DNA from: Clostridium tyrobutyricum DSM 2637 = ATCC 25755 = JCM 11008
GTDB lineage: Bacteria; Bacillota; Clostridia; Clostridiales; Clostridiaceae
Length of the DNA stretch: 50,226 nucleotides
NCBI RefSeq assembly: GCF_000359585.1
Contig: NZ_APMH01000015.1
Span: 1 to 50,226 of the forward strand
Reading direction: 5' to 3'
In this document: piece after piece, positions 8,984 to 17,575 of the stretch
How the letters are laid out: each line of letters opens with the position of its first letter
Numbering within the stretch: the first letter of the stretch is position 1
The notes under the pieces: generated by a model
The model's database searches: none
The model's input: only the letters and a program-made list of their open reading frames with translations
Told to the model about the DNA's origin: nothing
Program-made: the position numbers and the translations under genes

Positions 8984-9988
8984 ATTAATTCCATATTAAA
9001 ATTAGGAACTATTGTTGCTATAACTCTAACCTTATCATCATGTTCTTTAACTACGAATACATCTAGTACAAGTAACACTAAAGCTACTCAAAGCAACAGG
9101 CAGTCAGTACAGGTTAAGGATTCTGTAAAGATTCTAACAACTAAAGAAATAGTTAATACTTTGGCTTCCAATGAGTTTGAAGGAAGATATGTTGGTTCAA
9201 AAGGAAATGAAAAAGCTGGACAGTATATCTCAAAAGTTTTTACAGATATAGGATTAAAACCTTTGCTGGGAAAAAATTATTATGTTGAATATTCACAATT
9301 AGTTTATAAACATTATGGTGAAATATATAAAAATGATACAGGTACAAATAAAATGCTTAATAATGTTGTTGGAGTTATAAAAGGAAAGGATAGCAAAAAA
9401 GCTGTCGTGGTATCTGCACATTTTGACCATTTAGGATATGTAAATGGAAAACTTATTAGAGGTGCTTTGGACAATGCTTCTGGTGTATCTGCCTTAATAA
9501 AAATAGCCAATGGACTACAAGCGAAATCCAAAGAAAAACCTTTTGATGAAGATATAATTTTTTGTGCCTTTAACGGGGAAGAAGAAGGATTAGCAGGAAG
9601 TCATGCATTTGTTGAACAGCTTAGATCAAAAAAGCTATATGACAGTATATACAATATAAATATAGACTCTATAGGAGCTAAAGCTGGAGGAAAGCTTGCT
9701 TTAAAGAATATGAGCAAGGTATCCAACAAACTGTATGATGCTGTGAAAACTACTTTAAAAAATGATAATGTTGAATTTGCAGATAATAGAGTTATGGGTG
9801 CAGGTGACCATCTTAGCTTTGAAAATGCAGGTATATCTAATGTCTTTTTTGTACAAGAGGGGATAGAAAAGTTAGTTCACAAGCCTACAGATACCCCAGA
9901 CATTTTAGATTATAACCAGATAGATAAAATTGCAAATTCCATAACTGACTTTATACAAACAAATAATGGAGTAATATTTAAAGATTAA
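8984..9988 (+). CDS. M28-family zinc aminopeptidase, probable lipoprotein with ATT start
   Basis: The M28 core is complete: zinc ligands in VSAHFDHLG, GALDNASG, FNGEEEG (with the catalytic Glu), NIDSIG and GDHLSFENAG. A membrane-anchored exopeptidase acting outside the cell is likely. The first canonical start in frame is TTG 9161, but this would begin inside the folded domain. Upstream the same frame is open from a TGA at 8969 and encodes a hydrophobic signal segment (SILKLGTIVAITLTL) followed by lipobox LSSC and a Ser/Thr linker. No ATG, GTG or TTG exists there; ATT at 8984 lies 6-8 nt after AGGAGAG (8971-8977), so ATT initiation, or a mutated ATG, is inferred. From ATT the product is 334 residues, a normal length for a secreted M28 protein. 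Confidence 0.8.
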   Translation: MNSILKLGTIVAITLTLSSCSLTTNTSSTSNTKATQSNRQSVQVKDSVKILTTKEIVNTLASNEFEGRYVGSKGNEKAGQYISKVFTDIGLKPLLGKNYYVEYSQLVYKHYGEIYKNDTGTNKMLNNVVGVIKGKDSKKAVVVSAHFDHLGYVNGKLIRGALDNASGVSALIKIANGLQAKSKEKPFDEDIIFCAFNGEEEGLAGSHAFVEQLRSKKLYDSIYNINIDSIGAKAGGKLALKNMSKVSNKLYDAVKTTLKNDNVEFADNRVMGAGDHLSFENAGISNVFFVQEGIEKLVHKPTDTPDILDYNQIDKIANSITDFIQTNNGVIFKD

Positions 9989-10075
9989 GTTGCAAATTGT
10001 ATGTAATATTGATCTTAATTTATTAGTAAGTATAAAAGAGCAAAATTAAAAATATGAATGAAGAGAAGATATTAG

Positions 10076-10086
10076 TATGGTATAAT
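10076..10086 (+). promoter_or_regulatory. Extended -10 promoter for the antiterminator gene
   Basis: TATGGTATAAT combines the TRTGN extension with a perfect TATAAT (10081-10086). No clear -35 is present. It is 46 bp upstream of the antiterminator ATG. Confidence 0.5.
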
Positions 10087-10131
10087 TAAAAGTAATTATT
10101 ACTTTTAATTGATGATGCTGTGGAGGATAAT

Positions 10132-10956
10132 ATGGAGAAATATACTGTACAAAAAGTGTTAAACAATAATGTTGTATTAGCACAGAAAAACCATGAAGAT
10201 CTCATATTGGTTGGTAAAGGTATTGGATTCAATTCAAGAAAAGGACAGACTGTATCCAAAGATAGAATTGAAAGCATTTTCACAAAAAAGAGTTCAATTA
10301 GTAATAATTTTGATACTGTATTGAGAAATGTAGATCAACGAATAATAGGAATTTCTGAGGAAATTATTTCTTTGTGTGAGAGGAAACTTGATATAAAACT
10401 TAATGAAGTCATGCATATTTCTCTACCAGATCATATAAACTTTGCACTTCGTAGAGTTAAAGAAGGTATAAAAATCGAAAATCCATTTTTACAAGAATTA
10501 GTAGTATTGTACCCTAAAGAATACAAATTAGCTGAAAAATCTCTTGATATGATAAACAAAAATTTTGATATTAAACTTCCTGAAGATGAGATAGGATTTA
10601 TATGTATGCATATTAACGCTGCTGTCAATAAGGAAAAAGTAGGGGATGTAATGAATCATACTAGAAAAATAACCCAGATAATGGACACTATTTCCAAACT
10701 GTTAAAAAAGAAATTTGACAAAAATTCATTAGAGTATATAAGAACTGTAACTCACATAAATTTTGTTTTAAATAGAGTGATAAATAAAAAGACTGTAAAG
10801 AATTACTTGCTTGACAACATAAAGAAAGAGTTATATAATGAATATGATTTGGCAATTAAGATTACTATAAAAATTGAAAATTTATTTTCTGTTAAAGTTC
10901 CTGAAGATGAGATTGGGTATATTGCACTTCATCTTAAAAGACTTGAGGAAATATAG
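10132..10956 (+). CDS. glcT: BglG/LicT-family transcriptional antiterminator, GlcT-like
   Basis: A 274-residue RNA-binding regulator. The N-terminal CAT domain (about 1-58; YTVQKVLNNNVVLAQ, GKGIGF) binds a structured RNA target. PRD1 (about 65-170) and PRD2 (about 172-274) each carry conserved histidines that PTS enzymes phosphorylate: LPDHINFALRR and ICMHINAA in PRD1, VTHINFVLNR and ALHLKRLE in PRD2. When the PTS is busy with sugar the protein would stop the terminator upstream of ptsG from forming. The ATG at 10132 is chosen because GGAGG sits at 10122-10126; an upstream GTG at 10120 overlaps that site. The gene lies directly before an RNA leader and ptsG, the standard glcT-ptsG arrangement. 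Confidence 0.88.
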   Translation: MEKYTVQKVLNNNVVLAQKNHEDLILVGKGIGFNSRKGQTVSKDRIESIFTKKSSISNNFDTVLRNVDQRIIGISEEIISLCERKLDIKLNEVMHISLPDHINFALRRVKEGIKIENPFLQELVVLYPKEYKLAEKSLDMINKNFDIKLPEDEIGFICMHINAAVNKEKVGDVMNHTRKITQIMDTISKLLKKKFDKNSLEYIRTVTHINFVLNRVINKKTVKNYLLDNIKKELYNEYDLAIKITIKIENLFSVKVPEDEIGYIALHLKRLEEI

Positions 10957-10990
10957 GCAGTGTTACTATTATATTAGGCACGAGCTTTTT
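10956..10990 (+). promoter_or_regulatory. Probable ribonucleic antiterminator (RAT) in the ptsG leader
   Basis: Starting at the last base of the glcT stop, the sequence contains GTGTTACTATTATATTAGG followed by CACGAGCTT, which resembles in order and spacing the Bacillus subtilis ptsG RAT as remembered. Its 3' part overlaps the 5' arm of the following terminator, so folding of RAT with bound GlcT would exclude the terminator. Confidence 0.6.
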
Positions 10991-11052
10991 AGATAGTTGT
11001 TGCGTTGAATTTATTTGACGTATTCTATTTGGAAGTTCGTGTCTTATTTTTT
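10976..11052 (+). terminator. Leader terminator of ptsG controlled by GlcT
   Basis: The arm 10976-10996 (AGGCACGAGCTTTTTAGATAG) pairs with 11025-11044 (ends GTTCGTGTCT) over about 18 pairs with wobbles and small bulges. The loop is 28 nt and a TATTTTTT tract follows at 11045-11052. It would stop transcription ahead of ptsG unless RAT forms. Confidence 0.7.
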
Positions 11053-11131
11053 GTTATATTTCATGTTTTTTTAATTGTATTTGGCAATACTAAAATTATT
11101 ATATATTTATTATATTTAAGGAGGTTATTTT

Positions 11132-13135
11132 ATGAAGAAGAAGATTTTTTCAGTACTTCAGAAGATAGGTAAATCATTGATGCTTCCTGTATCAGTTCTA
11201 CCTGCAGCTGGAATTCTATTAAGACTTGGGCAGCCGGATTTACTCAATATGCCCTATATAGAAGCAGCTGGAAATGCTATTTTTACTAATCTACCTATGA
11301 TATTTGCAGTTGGTGTTGCAATTGGGTTTTCAGGTGGAGAAGCAGTTGCTGCACTTGCAGCAGTGGTTGGAGAACTCATACTCGAAAATATTGAAAAATT
11401 GGCCAGTTCAAATGCGGCAACTGCACTGGCACAAACTACAGCTGCATCTCATCATATGACATTGAAGGCATTCATGGAAACGCAGGCTTATCAAAGTATT
11501 GTAACTAAAACTACCATTAATATGGGGGTATTTGGCGGTATTATAATAGGTATTGTAGCAGCATTATTGTATAATAGATTTCATAGTATAAAATTACCTC
11601 AGGTACTTGGATTCTTCGGAGGGAAGAGATTTGTTCCAATTGTAACTTCAGCAGCGGCTCTTATTATTGGAGCAATAGGAGTAAGTATATGGGTTCCAGT
11701 ACAGGGATGGATAGATACTATGGCAAATCTTGCAAGCAACTCTGCACTTGGTCCTGCATTTTATGCAGCAGGTAAAAGACTTCTTATACCAGTTGGACTC
11801 CATCATATTTATTATCCTGTATTTCTTTATCAATTTGGACATTTTATTTCAAATGGCATTACATATATAGGAGATTCACCTAGATATTTTCACGGTGATC
11901 CTACTGCGGGTATATTTATGGCATCCGAATTCCCGATTCTTATGTTTGGACTTCCAGGAGCTGCACTTGCAATGATTGCTGCAGCAAAGAAAAGCAAGAG
12001 AAAACAGATGGCAGGTATGATGATTTCATCAGCATTTGTAGCTTTTGTAACAGGTATTACAGAGCCCATTGAATTTTCATTCATATTTGTAGCTCCTATA
12101 TTGTTTGTTTTTCATGTGTTGGTTGCATTTTGTTCAGGACTTGTTACAAGTTTTCTTCACATTAGATTGGGGTATACTTTTTCTGCATCTTTTATTGACT
12201 ATATATTGGGATTTAGATATGCAGAACATCCATGGCTAATATGGCCTGTAGGAGTTGCCTTTTTCCTACTTTATTTTGTAGTATTCTATTTCTTGATTAG
12301 GGCAATGAACTTAAAGACACCTGGGAGAGAAGATGAGGATGGTGAGGAAATAGTTCATATAAATGTAAAGGGAAGTGCAAAAGCAGCCAAAGTACTTGAG
12401 GCTATTGGTGGAAAAGACAATATAAAGGTACTTGATGCATGTATAACAAGACTTAGATTGACTTTGAATGATCCTGCTGTAGATGAGAAGACTTTAAGGG
12501 CACTTGGTGCAGCAGGGATAATGAAAGCTGGAAATAGTGTTCAGGTAGTGTTTGGAACTGAAGCAGAGAGAATAAAAGATGATATAAAGGCGATTATTGC
12601 CAATGGTGGAGTTGTAGAGGAATCTGAAACTCAACAAGGTGAGGATACTTCAGGAGGCAGTGAGAGTAAGGCTGTAAGCGGGGTTCATTTGCTGTTAAGT
12701 CCTGCAGATGGTGAAATAGTAACTCTTGAGGAAGTTCCGGATCCAACTTTTTCAGAGAAACTGCTTGGAGATGGTTTTGCGGTTATTCCTTCTGGAGACA
12801 ATATTTATGCACCGGCAGATGGTGAAATAACTGTGTTATTTCCAACGAAACATGCTTTTGCAATTACTACGGCTCAGGGATTGGAACTTTTAATTCATAT
12901 TGGAATAGATACTGTAGCTTTAAACGGTGAGGGATTTACAGCACATGTAAAGCAGGGAGATAAAGTTAAAAAAGGTGACTTGATTTTGAATTTGGATTCT
13001 AAATTTATCAAGAGCAAAGGTAAGAATATGATAACTCCAGTTATTGTTACAAACATGGATATAGTTGATAACATTGATATAAAAAAGGGCAAGGTAGATC
13101 ATGCCAAAACTGCAGCAGAAATTTTAATAAAATAG
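11132..13135 (+). CDS. ptsG: PTS glucose-type transporter, enzyme IICBA
   Basis: A 667-residue single-chain permease that imports and phosphorylates glucose or a close relative. The IIC membrane part covers about 1-400 (around ten hydrophobic spans, with GLHHIYYPVF and GITEPIEFSF motifs). IIB follows a short linker, with phosphocysteine Cys437 in VLDACITRLRL. IIA occupies about 510-667, with the paired histidines His574 and phospho-acceptor His589 (LLIHIGIDTV) 15 residues apart as in EIIA-Glc. AAGGAGG sits 8 nt before ATG 11132. Expression depends on the RAT/terminator leader and the glcT product just upstream. The exact sugar cannot be read from sequence; glucose is inferred from GlcT-type control and domain order CBA. 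Confidence 0.9.
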   Translation: MKKKIFSVLQKIGKSLMLPVSVLPAAGILLRLGQPDLLNMPYIEAAGNAIFTNLPMIFAVGVAIGFSGGEAVAALAAVVGELILENIEKLASSNAATALAQTTAASHHMTLKAFMETQAYQSIVTKTTINMGVFGGIIIGIVAALLYNRFHSIKLPQVLGFFGGKRFVPIVTSAAALIIGAIGVSIWVPVQGWIDTMANLASNSALGPAFYAAGKRLLIPVGLHHIYYPVFLYQFGHFISNGITYIGDSPRYFHGDPTAGIFMASEFPILMFGLPGAALAMIAAAKKSKRKQMAGMMISSAFVAFVTGITEPIEFSFIFVAPILFVFHVLVAFCSGLVTSFLHIRLGYTFSASFIDYILGFRYAEHPWLIWPVGVAFFLLYFVVFYFLIRAMNLKTPGREDEDGEEIVHINVKGSAKAAKVLEAIGGKDNIKVLDACITRLRLTLNDPAVDEKTLRALGAAGIMKAGNSVQVVFGTEAERIKDDIKAIIANGGVVEESETQQGEDTSGGSESKAVSGVHLLLSPADGEIVTLEEVPDPTFSEKLLGDGFAVIPSGDNIYAPADGEITVLFPTKHAFAITTAQGLELLIHIGIDTVALNGEGFTAHVKQGDKVKKGDLILNLDSKFIKSKGKNMITPVIVTNMDIVDNIDIKKGKVDHAKTAAEILIK

Positions 13136-13150
13136 TAAGTGTGAATACAG

Positions 13151-13190
13151 ATAGCTTTGAAATTTTATTTATAGGATTTCAAGGCTATTT
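13151..13190 (+). terminator. Terminator-like hairpin after ptsG
   Basis: ATAGCTTTGAAAT (13151-13163) pairs with ATTTCAAGGCTAT (13176-13188) with a single wobble. The following T-run is short. Confidence 0.55.
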
Positions 13191-13192
13191 AA

Positions 13193-13222
13193 TTGTGTAT
13201 TTGATAGTGTATTTGGTATAAT
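13193..13222 (+). promoter_or_regulatory. Likely promoter of the DUF3867-like gene
   Basis: TTGTGT (13193-13198), 18-bp spacer, TATAAT (13217-13222), about 28 bp upstream of the start codon. Confidence 0.45.
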
Positions 13223-13250
13223 AAAATAAAGGAAAATAGAGGTGATTGGA

Positions 13251-13826
13251 ATGAGTGATAAAAAAGATGAAAAAATTGTAAATTTTAGTGAACTTAAAAA
13301 TAAAGCGAGAGAAAAAGATATCCAAAAAATAGAAGATTATGTTTATGGATTGTGCTATGATATGGCACAGGGAAAAATTAGCATGGCTGATTTTTCAAAA
13401 AATATCCAGGATTATATGGAAAAGAATAATATATCACAGGAAAAAATGTTTAATATTCAAAAGGAACTTATGAAGAAATATGGTATTGACATGGATGATA
13501 TAGAAAATCAAATGAAAAGTATGGGATTAAACCTTCCTTCCATAAATAAGGACAATGACTATGAAACCGTTAGAAAAGCAATGAGTTTTCATGAAAAATA
13601 TAAAAGTGGAATAGGAAATGTGATTTTTACTACATATAGTATAAGTAATTCTTTGAACAATATAAAAATATATATAAATGAAGAAACGGTAATGATAAGA
13701 AGCCGCGGCCAGATAGATCTGGAAGATCTAGAGTTAAATGATTTTTTATGTTCATACAAAAAAGTTATGAAGGATAAAAGCCTGAAAATAGTTTTGTGTG
13801 AAAAAGCAGGAACTTTTGAATACTAA
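13251..13826 (+). CDS. DUF3867-like clostridial protein of unknown function
   Basis: A 191-residue soluble, charged protein without signal peptide or membrane span. The N-terminal 100 residues are helical and Lys/Glu-rich (KIVNFSELKNKAREKD, then a YGIDMDDIENQMKSMG-type motif); the C-terminal part looks like mixed alpha/beta. It resembles the clostridial DUF3867 family, which has no assigned role; the family name is from memory. ATG 13251 is preferred because AGAGGTGAT lies at 13238-13245; the GTG at 13242 overlaps it. It is monocistronic between ptsG and a convergent two-component system. Confidence 0.7.
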   Translation: MSDKKDEKIVNFSELKNKAREKDIQKIEDYVYGLCYDMAQGKISMADFSKNIQDYMEKNNISQEKMFNIQKELMKKYGIDMDDIENQMKSMGLNLPSINKDNDYETVRKAMSFHEKYKSGIGNVIFTTYSISNSLNNIKIYINEETVMIRSRGQIDLEDLELNDFLCSYKKVMKDKSLKIVLCEKAGTFEY

Positions 13827-13843
13827 ATCAATGTACAAATTCA

Positions 13844-13876
13844 CAGTTCACAATTCTAATTGTGAATTGTGAACTG
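13844..13876. terminator. Bidirectional hairpin, member of a palindromic repeat seen twice
   Basis: CAGTTCACAATTC (13844-13856) pairs perfectly with GAATTGTGAACTG (13864-13876) over a 7-nt loop. It separates the convergent DUF3867-like and response regulator genes. A related palindrome occurs at 24657-24694. Confidence 0.65.
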
Positions 13877-13884
13877 ATACTTGA

Positions 13885-14580
13885 CTAAGTTCTGAGCCTG
13901 TAACCTGCTCCCCAAACAGTTTCTATATATTGAGGATCTGATGGGGAACTTTCTATTTTTTCTCTTATTCTCCTTATATGTACCGTAACTGTGGCATTGT
14001 CACCCATAGCATCCAATCCCCATATTTTTTCAAAGAGAAATTCTCTATTAAATACCCTGTTTGGATTTTCTGCCATATATAAAAGAAGCTCAAATTCTTT
14101 TTGAGCTAGATTAACTTCGTTTCTATTTATGAATACCTGCCTTGCATCTTTTAATATTTCAAGTCCCCTTATTAATATTTTATCTGTATCTGATTTTGCA
14201 GTAAACTTATTCTTTATTTTTTCATAATTTGTAATATGAGATTTTACTCTTGCCACTAGTTCGCTAGGGCTGAATGGTTTTGTCATGTAATCATCTGCAC
14301 CCAGATTAAAACCTTTGATTTTATCAATTTCCTCTTTTTTTGCAGAAACTAAAAGTACGGGAATATCCTTTTTTTCATGTATGCTTTTTAAAATGCTGTA
14401 TCCATCTATTTCAGGAAGCATTAAATCAAGAATCAATAAGTCAAATTTTTCTTCATTGAATTTATTTAATCCTTTTATACCATTTTCACATATAGTAACC
14501 GAAAACCCATTAATTTCCAGATAATCTTTTTGTAGTTCAGCTATACTTGAATCATCTTCAATTATTAAAATTTTTTTCAT
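13885..14580 (-). CDS. OmpR/PhoB-family response regulator
   Basis: A 231-residue regulator. The receiver domain (1-120) has acidic pocket EDD at 8-10, phospho-acceptor Asp52 in LLILDLMLPEIDG, the conserved Ser/Thr region LLVSAKKE and Lys in MTKPFSPSE. The winged-helix DNA-binding domain (about 130-231) has QKEFELLLYMAENP...RVFNREFLFEKIWG and the wing VTVHIRRIREKIE. The ATG at 14580 follows GGGGGATG. It ends the leftward cluster secreted protein, ABC ATPase, permease, kinase, regulator, 11 bp after the kinase stop. Direct repeats with 11-bp period at 18901-18928 are candidate binding sites. Confidence 0.92.
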   Translation of the reverse strand: MKKILIIEDDSSIAELQKDYLEINGFSVTICENGIKGLNKFNEEKFDLLILDLMLPEIDGYSILKSIHEKKDIPVLLVSAKKEEIDKIKGFNLGADDYMTKPFSPSELVARVKSHITNYEKIKNKFTAKSDTDKILIRGLEILKDARQVFINRNEVNLAQKEFELLLYMAENPNRVFNREFLFEKIWGLDAMGDNATVTVHIRRIREKIESSPSDPQYIETVWGAGYRLRT

Positions 14581-14591
14581 CGTACATCCCC

Positions 14592-16025
14592 CTATATCTT
14601 GGAAAGTGAGATTATTATACTTGTACCTTCATTTATGTTGGATACAGCCCATATCTTTCCTTTGTGACTTTCAACAATCTGTTTTGCTATAGCCAATCCA
14701 AGGCCACTTCCTTTAGCGTTGCTTCTTGCAGAATCTACCCTATAGAATCTGTTGAATATTTTATTTATATCACCTTTTTTGATCCCAATTCCATTGTCTT
14801 TGATTTCGATTATAATGCTTGTAGATGTTTCTCGTAAAATTATATATATTTTGCCGAATTCTTTATTCATGTATTTCCTTGCATTGTCTATTATATTTAA
14901 TATAACTCTCATAAATCTATTTCTATCAATCATAAAATATTTGGTGTTGTTTAAATTGTTTTTCAAAGTTATTTCTATGTTTGATTTTGCAAGCTCAGGC
15001 CTGGTTTCTTCTACACAGCAGCTGAAATATTCCTGAATGTCTGTTTTTTTATAATTAAAAGGCAGCTGTCTTAAATCAAGTTTTGAGTATAGAAGCAAGT
15101 CATCAATCATCGCATCCATTTGTTTTGTCTTTGAATTTATGGTATTTAAATAGTGATTTAATTTTTCAGGAGTATTTGCTACTCCATCCAGTATACCCTG
15201 TATATAGCCTTCTATGGATGTTATGGGAGTTTTTAAATCATGGGATATACTTGATACCAGCATAGTTCTGTTCTGATCATATTTTATTCTTAGTCTTATA
15301 GAATCCTTCAATTGCAGTCTCATTTTTTCAAAGTCAGAGCACAGTTCGCGAATTTCTTCATCACCATCTTCCGCAACTTCAAAATCTAAATCACCATGAC
15401 TTATTTCTTTTATAGCTTTTTTCAACAGAGTTATTGGATTTAATATTTTCATGGAAAATATATAAGAAGTAATTATACTCATAATTGCAAAGCATATAAA
15501 AAATGTAATTAATACAGTTATAATCAAATTCCTAAAAAAATTTGATTCTACTGCTGTTGGGACTAAAAATATTGCTTTACCAGGGGAACCATCTTTAAAT
15601 ATTATAGGAAAAACATCTACTGAGTAGTAGATATTTTGTATTTGTATAGAATTCCACATATTCTCATATGATTGTTCCAAAGTTTTTTCCATATCAATTT
15701 TGCCTAAATCCTGGGATGAAAATTCAATATTACTGTTTTTTGTTATTATGATTTTCCCATCTATAGTTACCAGTTTTTCATTAAGATATTTTTGAAATTC
15801 CACATTATTTTTAATACTGTCAATGCTTGTCTTAGCTATATCCTTGGATGTGCTTAACAATTCAGATTTCACAAAGGAAGCTTTTTTAAAATCATTATAA
15901 GTCATGCTTGCGTTAAAAAACTTTGAGGAAATGAATATAAATATCAAGGCAACTATTATTGTAATTATAAATGGGATTATTATAATTAAATTATTGTATA
16001 TAATCAAACGCTTTTTTATATCCAT
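14592..16025 (-). CDS. Membrane sensor histidine kinase with HAMP domain
   Basis: A 477-residue kinase. Two membrane spans (about 8-34 and 164-190) bracket an extracytoplasmic sensor region of about 130 residues. HAMP (about 190-245) leads to HisKA with H-box SSISHDLKTPITS (His262) and an HATPase domain with NIIDNARKY, IEIKDNGIGI and GSGLGLAIAKQI. It probably phosphorylates the adjacent response regulator. The ATG at 16025 follows AGGAGG (16031-16036). It comes after the ABC permease, 18 bp from its stop, so sensor and transporter are made together; such kinases often sense a peptide or the state of the transporter, which is inference here. Confidence 0.92.
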   Translation of the reverse strand: MDIKKRLIIYNNLIIIIPFIITIIVALIFIFISSKFFNASMTYNDFKKASFVKSELLSTSKDIAKTSIDSIKNNVEFQKYLNEKLVTIDGKIIITKNSNIEFSSQDLGKIDMEKTLEQSYENMWNSIQIQNIYYSVDVFPIIFKDGSPGKAIFLVPTAVESNFFRNLIITVLITFFICFAIMSIITSYIFSMKILNPITLLKKAIKEISHGDLDFEVAEDGDEEIRELCSDFEKMRLQLKDSIRLRIKYDQNRTMLVSSISHDLKTPITSIEGYIQGILDGVANTPEKLNHYLNTINSKTKQMDAMIDDLLLYSKLDLRQLPFNYKKTDIQEYFSCCVEETRPELAKSNIEITLKNNLNNTKYFMIDRNRFMRVILNIIDNARKYMNKEFGKIYIILRETSTSIIIEIKDNGIGIKKGDINKIFNRFYRVDSARSNAKGSGLGLAIAKQIVESHKGKIWAVSNINEGTSIIISLSKI

Positions 16026-16043
16026 TTATACCTCCTGTATAAT

Positions 16044-16796
16044 TTAAAAATCTCTTTTGTCAAATATATAATAACCGGCAGTGAATAATATTATATCATA
16101 ACTTAATATCATCATAAAATCGCGAAATATTTTAAACAGTGGAATGCCATCCATAATCCACAGATTATACCATCCAAACATAGATGTAAATAAAATACCT
16201 GAATAAGAAGGAAAGAAAATTTCAAGTGCTTTAAAAGCAATAAATATGAGTATGGACAAGAAAAATACAGCTATTCCACTCTTGAGTATATTTGTCAGAA
16301 TTACGATTATAAGGCATAGAATCATCACTGGAAGTATGGTAACTATATAGGAAAGTATTATTTTGGATACATCCAAAAAATTGAAAGAATTCAAGTTAAA
16401 TATTATACCTGATATTATAGACAAAATCATGCATAAAATTAAAATTGAAAATGCAAATATGAATATGGACAAAATTTTGGACAAATAAAGTTTAAATCTG
16501 GATACTGGTCTTGTAAGGGTTATTTTCATTGTGTTCTGGGAAAATTCACCGGAAAAACTGTCTATAGTGATAAGGGCTATAAATAGTGGAAGAAGGGTAT
16601 TTATAATTATAGACAATATAAGGAGTGGAAATTCACTGCTTGAAACTCCCTGTACACCAAAATTATTTCTTAATACAGATATAAATATTTGACCAAATAC
16701 GATAAATATCAGAGAAAGTGCTACTGCGACCATAGCCTTTTTCTTTTTGTACAATTTTTCCAGTTCATTTATTAAAGATGTTTTAAAATTTGTCAT
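16044..16796 (-). CDS. ABC-2 type transporter permease
   Basis: A 250-residue protein with six predicted membrane spans and the ABC-2 arrangement: cytoplasmic N-terminus, segment SFSGEFSQNTMKITLTRPVSRFKLYLSKI between spans 2 and 3 as in gliding/NatB/antimicrobial peptide exporters. It would form the channel with the ATPase encoded just upstream; the two genes overlap by 14 bp, so translation is coupled. The cargo is unknown. Candidates are a peptide, lipid-linked compound or drug, or the system may act in sensing. Confidence 0.88.
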   Translation of the reverse strand: MTNFKTSLINELEKLYKKKKAMVAVALSLIFIVFGQIFISVLRNNFGVQGVSSSEFPLLILSIIINTLLPLFIALITIDSFSGEFSQNTMKITLTRPVSRFKLYLSKILSIFIFAFSILILCMILSIISGIIFNLNSFNFLDVSKIILSYIVTILPVMILCLIIVILTNILKSGIAVFFLSILIFIAFKALEIFFPSYSGILFTSMFGWYNLWIMDGIPLFKIFRDFMMILSYDIILFTAGYYIFDKRDF

Positions 16797-17508
16797 TTCT
16801 TTCTACCTCACTTACAAAATAATTTTCAAGGGAAGCATAGTTATTTAATATATTTTTAGTATTATCTACATTAATAACTTTACCATTGTATAGAATGCCT
16901 ACTTTATTACATGTCAACTCAATATCATGAATAAGATGACTTGAAATAAAAAATGTAGTTCCTTCATTTTCTGCTAGATTTTTTATGATATTTCTTACAT
17001 TTATCATTCCTTCTACATCCATTCCATTTAATGGTTCATCAAGAATTACAACTTTGGGTTTGGATAATAGTACAGATGCAATTCCAAGTCTTTGCTTCAT
17101 CCCCAGGGAAAATCTGGTTGGTTTCTCATCCTTGTATTTCAACAATCCCACAATTTCCAAAACTTCTTCAATTCTGCCAGCATTTATGCCTTCATAGTAC
17201 CTGGAAAATTGTTTTAGGTTTTCAAATGCTGTTAAATAGGGATAGGTTTCTGCAGTTTCAATGATACATCCAACATCGTACATTGCCTTTTCAAATTCCG
17301 TTAAAATGCTGTATCCGAGTATTTTTACATTACCGCGATCAGGTTTTATAAGTCCTGTCATTATTTTCATTGCCGTAGTTTTTCCAGCTCCATTTGGTCC
17401 AAGAAAGCCAAAAATATCTCCTTTATATATGTCAAGATTTATATTGTCTATTCCTCTCCCGTTTTTGTATGTTTTACATAGATTGCTTATTTCAATAACT
17501 TTTTCCAT
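16783..17508 (-). CDS. ABC transporter ATP-binding protein
   Basis: A 241-residue nucleotide-binding protein of the BcrA/NatA type. Walker A is GPNGAGKTT, the signature reads FSLGMKQRLGIA, Walker B is VVILDEPLNGMD, and the H-loop is FISSHLIHD. The ATG at 17508 is chosen because GGAGGTAC lies at 17515-17520; an in-frame ATG 120 nt upstream has no ribosome site and would add 40 non-conserved residues. Fourteen bases overlap the permease gene. It is the first of four tightly linked genes that end with the kinase and regulator. Confidence 0.92.
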   Translation of the reverse strand: MEKVIEISNLCKTYKNGRGIDNINLDIYKGDIFGFLGPNGAGKTTAMKIMTGLIKPDRGNVKILGYSILTEFEKAMYDVGCIIETAETYPYLTAFENLKQFSRYYEGINAGRIEEVLEIVGLLKYKDEKPTRFSLGMKQRLGIASVLLSKPKVVILDEPLNGMDVEGMINVRNIIKNLAENEGTTFFISSHLIHDIELTCNKVGILYNGKVINVDNTKNILNNYASLENYFVSEVERNDKF

Positions 17509-17534
17509 CTGTGTACCTCCAATATCTATGGATA

Positions 17535-17555
17535 ACTGCTGAAAAATACAGCAGT
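17535..17555. other. Small stem-loop between secreted-protein gene and ABC ATPase gene
   Basis: ACTGCTG (17535-17541) pairs with CAGCAGT (17549-17555). There is no T-run on the minus strand, so it is not a classical terminator; it may be an mRNA processing or attenuation site within the leftward unit. Confidence 0.4.
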
Positions 17556-17575
17556 CATCTTGATAAATTAAATTT

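Noticed and set aside
10120-10131. GTG start for the antiterminator gene
   Set aside because: It overlaps its own GGAGG; ATG 10132 has correct spacing and begins the conserved CAT domain.
17536-17554. Terminator separating the secreted-protein gene from the ABC genes
   Set aside because: The hairpin is only 7 bp and has no T-run in the direction of transcription, so the genes may still be one unit.
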